Assembly: GCF_037949285.1 (NCBI RefSeq)
Contig: NZ_CP149926.1
Span: 537,501 to 601,500 of the forward strand
DNA length: 64,000 bases
Reading direction: 5' to 3'
Source: Thioclava sp. GXIMD4216
GTDB taxonomy: Bacteria; Pseudomonadota; Alphaproteobacteria; Rhodobacterales; Rhodobacteraceae
Below, piece by piece: positions 57,525-64,000 of this stretch (the stretch's first letter is position 1; every line of letters begins with the position of its first letter). A program made the translations under genes and the position numbers. The notes under the pieces are model-generated. The model searched no databases. It saw only the letters and a list, made by a program, of their open reading frames with translations, and was not told the origin of the DNA.

Positions 57525-58799
57525 TTATTCTGCCCGCCGTTTCAACGTGGCCACATAAAACCCGTCCATCCCGCCTTTATCGGCCCAATAGTCGGGGCGC
57601 AGACGCAAGCCACCCTCTTCGGTGATCCACTCGGGGTCGATGCCCTCCAACGTGGGGCGGATCACCTCCCACTCGGGGTGGCGCTCCAACGCGCGGCGGA
57701 TCTGGGTCTCGCCTTCCTCGGGCAGAAGCGAGCAGGTCACATAGGTCAGCCGCCCCTCGGGGGTAAGCCAGCCCATGGCGCGTTCAAGGATCTCTTCTTG
57801 CAGCGCGAACAGCCCCTTGATCGAGGCGCTATCCTTGATGGCGGGCAATTCGGGGTGGCGGCGGATCGTGCCGGTGGCCGAGCAGGGCGCATCCAGCAAG
57901 ATCGCATCAAAAGGCGCCTCGGGGGTCCAGTCCAGCGCATCCGCGGCCACAACCTCGGCGCTCAGCTTGCAGCGCTCGAGGTTCTCATGCAGCCGCGCAA
58001 GGCGACGCTCGGACAGATCCAGCGCGGTGACCTGCGCCCCCATCGCCGCCAGTTGCAGTGTCTTGCCACCGGGGGCCGCGCACAGGTCCAGCACCCGCAT
58101 GCCTGCGGTGGGGGCCAGTGCCTTGGCCGCCAGCGAGGCCGCCGCATCCTGTACCCACCAGTCCCCCTCGGCAAAACCCGGAAGGTCGCGGATCTGGCTC
58201 GGTTGATGCAGCCGCACAGAGCCCGTGGGCAGAACCTCGCCCTCCAGCCGCTCGGCCCAATCGGCGGGGTTTTCCTTGACGGAAATATCCACAGGGGCGG
58301 GACGCTGATGCGCCTCTTCCATCTTCTGCACCGAGACCTTGCCATAGGCCGACATCAGCCGCCCGCGCAGCCAGCCCGGAAGCTGGCCATAGGGCAGGGT
58401 CTCCCAGCGGGCCTTATCCTCGGCCACCTTACGCAGCACGGCATTCACCAGCCCCGCGAAACTATCGGTGCGGCGACCGCCCGATTTGCACAGGGTCACG
58501 GCGGCATCCACCACGCCATGATCCGCGCCGCCTTCGGCACATAGCTCGACCGTCGCCAACCGCAGAAGCGCCATGATATCGGGCGTGGGCTTGCGCTTGA
58601 GGAAGGGTTTGAGCATCTTGTCGGCCCGCTCCATATGGCGCAGGGTCGAGGTCGCCAGCCGCTGGGCCCGCGCCTTTTCACCGGGGCTGAGGCCATCCAG
58701 CGCATCCATCGCGATCTGGTCGGCCAGCGACAGATGGTCGTCAAACACGCCAACAATCAGGCCAAGGGCCGCGCGGCGAGCAGGGTCGGGTTTTGCCAT
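57525..58799 (-). CDS. rsmB: 16S rRNA (cytosine(967)-C(5))-methyltransferase RsmB
   Basis: A protein of 424 residues. An N-terminal NusB-like RNA-binding domain (about 1-130, RRAALGLIVGVF…) is followed by the SAM domain with VLDLCAAPGGKTLQLAAM, the first catalytic Cys region DAPCSATGTIRRHPE and the second cysteine in YVTCSLLPEEGE. It methylates C967 of 16S rRNA. Also called NOL1/NOP2/sun family. The downstream heparinase-like gene starts within 11 bases. Confidence 0.93.
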   Translation of the reverse strand: MAKPDPARRAALGLIVGVFDDHLSLADQIAMDALDGLSPGEKARAQRLATSTLRHMERADKMLKPFLKRKPTPDIMALLRLATVELCAEGGADHGVVDAAVTLCKSGGRRTDSFAGLVNAVLRKVAEDKARWETLPYGQLPGWLRGRLMSAYGKVSVQKMEEAHQRPAPVDISVKENPADWAERLEGEVLPTGSVRLHQPSQIRDLPGFAEGDWWVQDAAASLAAKALAPTAGMRVLDLCAAPGGKTLQLAAMGAQVTALDLSERRLARLHENLERCKLSAEVVAADALDWTPEAPFDAILLDAPCSATGTIRRHPELPAIKDSASIKGLFALQEEILERAMGWLTPEGRLTYVTCSLLPEEGETQIRRALERHPEWEVIRPTLEGIDPEWITEEGGLRLRPDYWADKGGMDGFYVATLKRRAE

Positions 58800-58884
58800 A
58801 GCTTGGCCTCCGGCTTGTGAGGATCGATTTCGCGGCCTATATCAGTTGGGTCGTTAAGACAACTCTCATGACAAGAGGTGCCCC

Positions 58885-59151
58885 ATGTCGAAAGACGCCG
58901 CCCCGCAAGAGCCCCAACCCGATCTGCCGCCCGCGATCCCGCCAATGCCCCAGCCGGATCTGCCCGCAGGCCCGCCGCCGACACCCGCCCCCGACCTGCC
59001 GCCCGCCGCGCAGCGTGCCTTGGCCGAGGCCGAAGAGCGCCGCCGCTTGGCGCAGGCACAGAGCCTGCCGACCGAACTGGGCGGGCGTGATGGCCCAGAG
59101 CCGGTGCGCTATGGCGATTGGGAAAAGAAGGGCATCGCGGTCGATTTCTGA
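58885..59151 (+). CDS. DUF1674 protein (succinate dehydrogenase assembly factor 4-like)
   Basis: A protein of 88 residues. The first 55 residues are Pro/Ala-rich and likely disordered. The C-terminal 25 residues, LPTELGGRDGPEPVRYGDWEKKGIAVDF, are the conserved DUF1674/SDHAF4 motif. Mitochondrial SDHAF4 helps flavinylated SdhA join SdhB, and bacterial homologues may do the same. ACAAGAGG precedes the ATG. The gene diverges from rsmB and is 45 bases before the aminotransferase gene. Confidence 0.88.
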   Translation: MSKDAAPQEPQPDLPPAIPPMPQPDLPAGPPPTPAPDLPPAAQRALAEAEERRRLAQAQSLPTELGGRDGPEPVRYGDWEKKGIAVDF

Positions 59152-59196
59152 ACCGCCCGTCTTGCGCTTGGCCGCGAACCTGCTAGCCATTTGCGC

Positions 59197-60309
59197 ATGA
59201 CATATCCTCGCTATACCCGCCTCGTTTCGTCCCTGCCTGCTTCGGTGCCCTTCATTGGCCCCGAAACGCTTGAGCGCGAGCGTGGTGCCCCCTTTGCCGC
59301 CCGTCTGGGGGCCAATGAGAACGGTTTCGGCCCCTCGCCGCGGGCGATTGCCGCGATGGCGGCAGAGGCGGGCGAGGTCTGGAAATATGGCGATAGCACC
59401 AGCCTTGAATTGCGTCAGGCCTTGGCGGCCCATCATGGCCGCCCCGAAAACACCATCGTGGTGGGCGAGGGCGTGGACGGGCTGCTGGGCTGTCTGGTGC
59501 GGCTGATCATCGAGACGGGCGACGCGGTTGCGACCTCGGCAGGCGCCTATCCGACCTTCAACTTCCATGTCGAGGGCTTTGGCGGTGTGCTGCACAAGGT
59601 GCCCTATAAGGGCGACCATGAAGACCCGCAGGCGCTGATTGCCAAGGCGCGGGAGGTCGGTGCCAAGCTGATCTATATCGCTAACCCCGATAACCCGATG
59701 GGCACATGGAACACGGGTGCCGCGATCGAGGCGATGATTGCGGAGATCCCCGAGGGCTGTCTTCTGGTGCTGGACGAGGCCTATATCGAGATGGCCCCCG
59801 AAGAGGCCGTGCCGCAGGTGGCGGTGGATGATCCGCGCGTCATCCGCATGCGGACCTTTTCGAAACATTACGGGCTGGCGGGTGCGCGCATCGGCTATGC
59901 GATGGGCGCGGCCGAGCTGATTGCCCAATTCGAGAAGATCCGCAATCATTTCGGCGTGAACCGGATTGCACAGGCGGGGGCTGTGGCGGCGCTGGCCGAT
60001 ACCACTTGGTCGGCCTTCATGGCGCGGCTGATTGCGGGCGCGCGGGGCCGCATTGCCGAGATCGCAGCCGAAAACGGGCTGGAAGCTGTGCCTTCGGCCA
60101 CCAATTTCGTGGCCGTCGATTGCGGACGCGACGGGGCCTATGCCCGTGCCGTGCTTGCAGAATTGGCCAAGGCGGATGTGTTCGTGCGGATGCCGGGGGT
60201 GGCGCCTCTGGACCGCTGTATCCGCATCTCCTGCGGGCCGGATGCCGAGCTGGACCTACTGGCCAAGGCTCTGCCCGAGGCGCTAGAGCGGGCCGCCGCC
60301 GCATTGTAA
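59197..60309 (+). CDS. HisC-like class I/II aminotransferase
   Basis: A PLP enzyme of 370 residues with the aminotransferase landmarks LGANENGFGPSPRA, the cofactor lysine in MRTFSKHYGLAGARIGYAMG (about 225-233) and the C-terminal arginine in RCIRISCGPDAELD. It resembles histidinol-phosphate aminotransferases but is outside a his operon, and related paralogues act on aromatic amino acids or other amines. The ATG at 59197 is chosen from conservation. It is probably co-transcribed with the DUF1674 gene. Confidence 0.85.
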   Translation: MTYPRYTRLVSSLPASVPFIGPETLERERGAPFAARLGANENGFGPSPRAIAAMAAEAGEVWKYGDSTSLELRQALAAHHGRPENTIVVGEGVDGLLGCLVRLIIETGDAVATSAGAYPTFNFHVEGFGGVLHKVPYKGDHEDPQALIAKAREVGAKLIYIANPDNPMGTWNTGAAIEAMIAEIPEGCLLVLDEAYIEMAPEEAVPQVAVDDPRVIRMRTFSKHYGLAGARIGYAMGAAELIAQFEKIRNHFGVNRIAQAGAVAALADTTWSAFMARLIAGARGRIAEIAAENGLEAVPSATNFVAVDCGRDGAYARAVLAELAKADVFVRMPGVAPLDRCIRISCGPDAELDLLAKALPEALERAAAAL

Positions 60310-60412
60310 CATATGTCACGGGCGCTTGACGTCACGGCGCTATCGCCCAGCGGTGATTTGCGCAATGCCGCCTGAGGGGCCAGATTTCGGGTATCCGAGA
60401 AGGAGATCCGAA

Positions 60413-60802
60413 ATGAGCCGCATGACACGTATCCACAAGATCGCGATGCTCAGCCCCGTGGCCTTTGCGCTGGCCTTCGGGGCCTATGCCCAAGATGCCA
60501 GCTATCCACAGATATCGAAGGCGGCGATGGCCACCGCCGATGCCTCGCCCTCGACGGCGGCATTCCAGCAGGCACGGGCGCGAATGGCGCGCACCCTGCC
60601 GCATGATTATAGCGGCAATGTCGATCTGGATTTCGTGCGCCAGATGATCCCGCAGAAGAAAAGCGAGATCGCGATGGCCGAGGTGGTGCGTGATTACGGC
60701 GAGGACCCCGCCATGCGCCAGCGCGCGGCCCAGCTGATCAAGGCGCAGCAGGACGACCTGCAATGGCTTGAAGGCTGGATGGCCGCGCACAGCAATCGTT
60801 AG
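60413..60802 (+). CDS. DUF305 family periplasmic protein
   Basis: A protein of 129 residues with a signal peptide (ALAFGAYA) and a four-helix DUF305 domain. NVDLDFVRQMIPQKKSEIAMAEVVRDYG is the position normally occupied by the metal-binding FxxxMxxHHxxAVxMA motif. Here the HH pair is replaced by PQ, so copper-type binding by that motif is not expected. AAGGAGAT precedes the ATG at 60413. Convergent with the next gene (22 bases apart). Confidence 0.78.
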   Translation: MSRMTRIHKIAMLSPVAFALAFGAYAQDASYPQISKAAMATADASPSTAAFQQARARMARTLPHDYSGNVDLDFVRQMIPQKKSEIAMAEVVRDYGEDPAMRQRAAQLIKAQQDDLQWLEGWMAAHSNR

Positions 60803-60824
60803 GGGTAATCGTCAGGGGCGGGTG

Positions 60825-62030
60825 TTACCTGCCGTGCCGGGCGATCACCCTGGCCGCCGCCGCCACGCCGCCTGCACCATGCGGAATGCCAAGCGCCTGC
60901 AGGCCCGCCTCCATCGAGGCGATCACCCCAAGCGTCATATGCGCATTCACATGGCCCATATGGGCGACCCGTAGATAGCTGTCGATTTCGGGGGTGCCCG
61001 GTTCGGCCATTCCCAGCCCGATGCCAAGGGTCACGCCGGCTTCGGCCTCCAGCCATTTGCGCAACCGTTCGGCATTGCCGCCGCCGATCCGTGCCGCCGT
61101 CACCGAATGGCTGCGCAGCGCGGGGTCGGCCACATTCAGCGCGATGTCATGCCCGCCCGCCGACCACGCGTCAAAGGCCGCCCAGAGCGATTGCGACAGG
61201 GTGGCGTGGCGCGCCCAGATGGCCTCGAGCCCTTCCTCGGCGATCATATCAAGGCTTTCGCGCAGCCCGAACATATGGTGGGTCGGGGCGGTGCCGCCGA
61301 AATATTCGTAGACATAGTCGGGGAACAGGCGCGGCGTCCAATCCCAATAGGGCGTGCGCAGATCGGCGGCCTTGCCCGCCTCGAGCGCCTTATCCGAGGC
61401 AAAGAGGAACCCCAGACCGGGCGGCACCATCAGCCCCTTCTGGCTGGCCGAGATCATGATATCCACACCCCAGTCATCCATGCGGAATTCGTCGCAGGCC
61501 AGCGAGGCAATGCAATCCACCGCCAGTAGGGCAGGGTGGCCTGCCGCATCAATGGCCGCACGCAGGGCAGGGATGTCATTGCGGATCGAGGTGGCCGTAT
61601 CCATATGCGTCACGAAAACCGCTTTGATCTTGCGCTCGGTATCGGCGCGCAGCGCGGCCTCAAGCTGCGCCGGATCGGCGGGGGATTTCAGCCCGAAATC
61701 CAGCATCTCGACCGTGATCCCCATACGGCGCGCATACTCGGCCCAGCCATGCCCGAAGCGCCCCGTGGCCATCACCAGTGCCGTCTCGCCGCGCGAGAAG
61801 AGATTGGCGTTGACCGCTTCCCACAACCCGTGGCCGTTCGCGATATAGATGCCGCAATGATAGCGCGTCAGCGCGACGGATTTCAGGTCGCGCACCAGAC
61901 CGGCAGCAAGGGTCTCGATCTCGCCTTCATAGATATTGGGGGCGGCGCGATGCATGGCCCGCAACACGCGGTCGGGCATGGCCGAGGGGCCGGGGATGGC
62001 AAGATAGGTGCGGCCATTGGCAAGGCTCAT
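60825..62030 (-). CDS. Alanine--glyoxylate / serine--glyoxylate aminotransferase family protein
   Basis: A class V PLP enzyme of 401 residues. It has IPGPSAMPDRVLRAMHRAAPN at the N-terminus, the KAVFVTHMDTATSIRND region, CIASLACDEFRMDDWGVDIMISASQKGL with the cofactor lysine, and a C-terminal GIGLGMAEP. It probably transfers amino groups between serine or alanine and glyoxylate; the exact pair cannot be set. The ATG at 62030 follows AGGGAGA. The same frame stays open far upstream, opposite the ABC gene, but that part is a shadow. Confidence 0.85.
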   Translation of the reverse strand: MSLANGRTYLAIPGPSAMPDRVLRAMHRAAPNIYEGEIETLAAGLVRDLKSVALTRYHCGIYIANGHGLWEAVNANLFSRGETALVMATGRFGHGWAEYARRMGITVEMLDFGLKSPADPAQLEAALRADTERKIKAVFVTHMDTATSIRNDIPALRAAIDAAGHPALLAVDCIASLACDEFRMDDWGVDIMISASQKGLMVPPGLGFLFASDKALEAGKAADLRTPYWDWTPRLFPDYVYEYFGGTAPTHHMFGLRESLDMIAEEGLEAIWARHATLSQSLWAAFDAWSAGGHDIALNVADPALRSHSVTAARIGGGNAERLRKWLEAEAGVTLGIGLGMAEPGTPEIDSYLRVAHMGHVNAHMTLGVIASMEAGLQALGIPHGAGGVAAAARVIARHGR

Positions 62031-62091
62031 TGGGTGTCTCCCTGTGGTTGACCTATCGGTAAAAACTCCATTTGGCAGGGTCAATCCGCAG

Positions 62092-62109
62092 CTTTGTGAC
62101 GATACAAAG
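62092..62109. promoter_or_regulatory. Inverted repeat in the aminotransferase/ABC divergent region (site 1)
   Basis: CTTTGT and ACAAAG are perfect arms around GACGAT, 62 bases upstream of the aminotransferase start and 108 from the ABC start. It may be the operator of a dimeric regulator. Confidence 0.4.
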
Positions 62110-62152
62110 TAAAGCTCTGCCAGCCTGCACAACTGCCTGTTTCGCAGGCGAA

Positions 62153-62169
62153 CTTGCATGGGGTGCAAG
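62153..62169. promoter_or_regulatory. Inverted repeat in the aminotransferase/ABC divergent region (site 2)
   Basis: CTTGCA and TGCAAG flank TGGGG, 48 bases before the ABC transporter start. Same region as site 1 but with a different arm sequence. Confidence 0.35.
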
Positions 62170-62216
62170 GGCTGGGCTAAAACCGCGCGACCGAGCCTTT
62201 CCCGCAGGAGCGATAG

Positions 62217-63959
62217 ATGGCCAAACGAAATATCTATACCTCGCGCCATATGGTCGCCCGGATCTGGCGCGACTATCTGCGTCCGCATGTGGGGTGGATG
62301 GCGATCGCCTTGCTGCTGATGGTGGTCGAAGGCTCGACGCTGGGGGCGCTGAGCTGGCTCTTGCAGCCATTGTTCGACAAGGTGTTCTCCGGCAAGGAGC
62401 CGGGGCTGATCTACTGGGCGGGCGGTGCGGTTTTTGCGCTGTTCCTGATCCGTGCGGCCACCTCGATCGCCTCGAAGACGATCATGACGAAAATCTCGCA
62501 ATCGACATCGACAGCGATGCAGGTCGATCTGGTGGGGCATGTGTTGCGGCTGGACCAGTCCTTTTTCCAGATCAATCCGCCCGGGGCGCTGATAGAGAGG
62601 ATTCAGGGCGATACGCAGGCGGTGCAGAATATCTGGAAAGCCTTCATCACCGGTGCGGGGCGCGACGCGATCTCGCTTGTCGGTCTGATGGCCGTGGCTT
62701 TGGGGGTGGATGTGGTCTGGACGCTGGTGGCGATGGTTGGCTTTCCGCTGCTCTTGGCTCCTGCGGTCATCGCGCAGCGCTATATCCGCCGCAAGACGAT
62801 GCAGATGCGCGACAGTTCCAGCCAGCGCGCGACGCGGCTGGACGAGATGTTCCACGGTATCAACGCGGTCAAGCTGAACCGGATCGAGGACCAGCAGACA
62901 GGACGTTTCCGTGTGCTGGTCAACCGGATCATGGGTCAGCAGATCAAGATGGCCGCGACCCGTGCGCTGATCCCTGCAATGGTGGATATCGTGACGGGGC
63001 TTGGCTTTTTTGCCGTGCTGGTGGTGGCGGGGCATGGCATCCTGTCGGGGCAGCGTACCGTGGGGGAGTTCATGTCCTTCTTCACCGCGATGACGCTGAC
63101 CTTCCAGCCGATCCGGCGACTGGCGGCGGGCACCGGTGAATGGCAGACCGCCGCGGCAAGCCTTGAGCGGATCTATACGCTGTTCGATCTGCACCCGACG
63201 GTGGCCGCGCCCCTGCATCCGGCACAGGTTCCGGCCTCGCTGGATATCACGGTGGAAAACGTGACGCTGTCCTATGGGGCAACGCAGGTTCTGCACGGGC
63301 TCAGCTTCACCGCCAAAGAGGGCCAGACCACGGCTTTGGTTGGCCCGTCCGGCGCAGGGAAAAGCACCGTTTTCGCGCTTCTGTCACGCTTGCTGGACCC
63401 TGACGGGGGGCAGATCCTGTTGGGGGGCGTAGATATCCGGACGCTGGATCTGGGCCAGTTGCGCCAGATGTTTTCGACCGTGGCGCAGGATGCGGCCCTG
63501 TTTGACGAGTCCATCCGCGAGAATGTGTTGCTGGGCAAGACGGTGAGCGACGAGCGTCTGCGTCAGGCGCTGGACGGGGCCTATGTCAGCGAGTTCACGC
63601 AGGACCTGCCCGAGGGGATAGACACGCCTGCCGGTCCGCGTGGTTCGGCTCTGTCGGGCGGGCAGCGCCAGCGGGTGGCGATTGCCCGCGCCATCCTGCG
63701 CGATGCGCCGATCCTGCTGCTGGACGAGGCGACCTCGGCGCTGGATACGGCGTCGGAGAAACGGGTGTCCGAAGCGCTGGAGAAGCTGTCTGTGGGGCGG
63801 ACGACGCTGGTGATTGCCCACCGGTTGTCCACCGTGCGCAATGCCGACAAGATCGTGGTGATCCGCGAAGGCCGTGTCGAGGATGAGGGGACGCATGAAG
63901 AGCTTCTGGCGCGCGGCGGCACCTATGCCGATCTCTGCGCGATGCAGTTGATCGAGTGA
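62217..63959 (+). CDS. ABC exporter, MsbA-like, fused permease and ATPase
   Basis: A protein of 580 residues. Six transmembrane segments (about 1-315) are followed by the ATPase domain with Walker A GPSGAGKST (about 376-384), signature LSGGQRQR (about 479), Walker B LLLDEATSALD and the H-loop AHRLSTVRNADK. It has the length and fusion type of lipid flippases (MsbA) and drug-type exporters, and works as a homodimer in the inner membrane. The window has much LPS machinery, but adjacency to the glyoxylate-type aminotransferase does not identify a substrate. The stop is 41 bases from the window edge. Confidence 0.88.
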   Translation: MAKRNIYTSRHMVARIWRDYLRPHVGWMAIALLLMVVEGSTLGALSWLLQPLFDKVFSGKEPGLIYWAGGAVFALFLIRAATSIASKTIMTKISQSTSTAMQVDLVGHVLRLDQSFFQINPPGALIERIQGDTQAVQNIWKAFITGAGRDAISLVGLMAVALGVDVVWTLVAMVGFPLLLAPAVIAQRYIRRKTMQMRDSSSQRATRLDEMFHGINAVKLNRIEDQQTGRFRVLVNRIMGQQIKMAATRALIPAMVDIVTGLGFFAVLVVAGHGILSGQRTVGEFMSFFTAMTLTFQPIRRLAAGTGEWQTAAASLERIYTLFDLHPTVAAPLHPAQVPASLDITVENVTLSYGATQVLHGLSFTAKEGQTTALVGPSGAGKSTVFALLSRLLDPDGGQILLGGVDIRTLDLGQLRQMFSTVAQDAALFDESIRENVLLGKTVSDERLRQALDGAYVSEFTQDLPEGIDTPAGPRGSALSGGQRQRVAIARAILRDAPILLLDEATSALDTASEKRVSEALEKLSVGRTTLVIAHRLSTVRNADKIVVIREGRVEDEGTHEELLARGGTYADLCAMQLIE

Positions 63960-64000
63960 GCCCCCATAGACGCGTCTTCGTTGCGGGCCTATATCAGGCG

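Noticed and set aside
62031..63296. N-terminal 420-codon extension of the aminotransferase frame
   Set aside because: It is antisense to the ABC exporter, and the true ATG at 62030 has a good ribosome site and standard N-terminus.

Overview
The window is a GC-rich chromosomal segment from an alphaproteobacterium, most likely a member of the Rhodobacteraceae/Paracoccaceae (Rhodobacter, Paracoccus and Thioclava relatives). Three things point there: the rRNA operon ending 23S-5S-tRNA-fMet; family-typical proteins of unknown function (DUF4170, DUF3576, DUF3035, DUF1674, DUF3775, IalB); and family-typical gene orders such as accD-folC, DUF4170-waaA-lpxK, leuS-lptE-holA, lspA-DUF3035-M16-M16 and rsmB-heparinase-purH. 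The genus cannot be fixed from the sequence alone. No CRISPR array, complete insertion sequence or complete prophage is visible.

Layout. 1-1.94 kb: 3' part of a 23S rRNA gene, 5S rRNA and tRNA-fMet on the plus strand. 1.9-3.2 kb: a scar of a mobile element, with a large serine recombinase missing its catalytic domain and reading antisense into the tRNA. 3.2-12.2 kb: IalB-like protein, acyl-CoA synthetase, TSUP transporter, CPBP protease, accD-folC, an LLM flavin oxidoreductase and a phosphotransferase. 12.2-17.3 kb: zapE, diverging from DUF4170-waaA-like-lpxK, then rlmN. 17.3-19.5 kb: DUF3140 gene, then an amidoligase and a class-I glutamine-amidotransferase-type hydrolase that overlap by 4 bases. 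Each of the two transcription units is preceded by an exact GGAAC-N17-CGTT sequence, the form recognised by EcfG general-stress sigma factors. 19.5-26.5 kb: LOG-family protein, dapD, DUF4202, MltB-type transglycosylase, a small conserved protein, a GlsB/YeaQ-type membrane protein, a PAS plus histidine-phosphotransfer-like protein, a DMT exporter and HU. 26.6-32.6 kb: overlapping adenine deaminase and AMP nucleosidase genes, diverging from a SelW-like gene and an epimerase across a long palindrome, then a PAP2 phosphatase with an outer-membrane barrel protein. 32.7-41.4 kb: MFS transporter; leuS-lptE-holA-flavoprotein; DUF3576 lipoprotein; a highly expressed-looking porin. 41.5-47.8 kb: PLPBP (YggS), ribA-L,D-transpeptidase, OmpR-type regulator, a secreted unknown, DUF3775 and rmuC. 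47.8-58.8 kb: mutL, two M16 peptidases (one active, one degenerate), DUF3035, lspA, and rsmB-heparinase-purH. 58.9-64 kb: DUF1674 (SDH assembly), HisC-like aminotransferase, DUF305 protein, serine-glyoxylate-type aminotransferase and an MsbA-like ABC exporter.

How genes work together. Several blocks concern the envelope: LpxK, WaaA-like, LptE, LspA, MltB, L,D-transpeptidase, PAP2 plus barrel, porin and the MsbA-like exporter. AMP nucleosidase and adenine deaminase form a two-step AMP to hypoxanthine route. The least described unit is the amidoligase-hydrolase pair with its possible stress-sigma control. It is the best candidate for an undescribed system here. The sequence suggests regulation and chemistry type but not the substrate.
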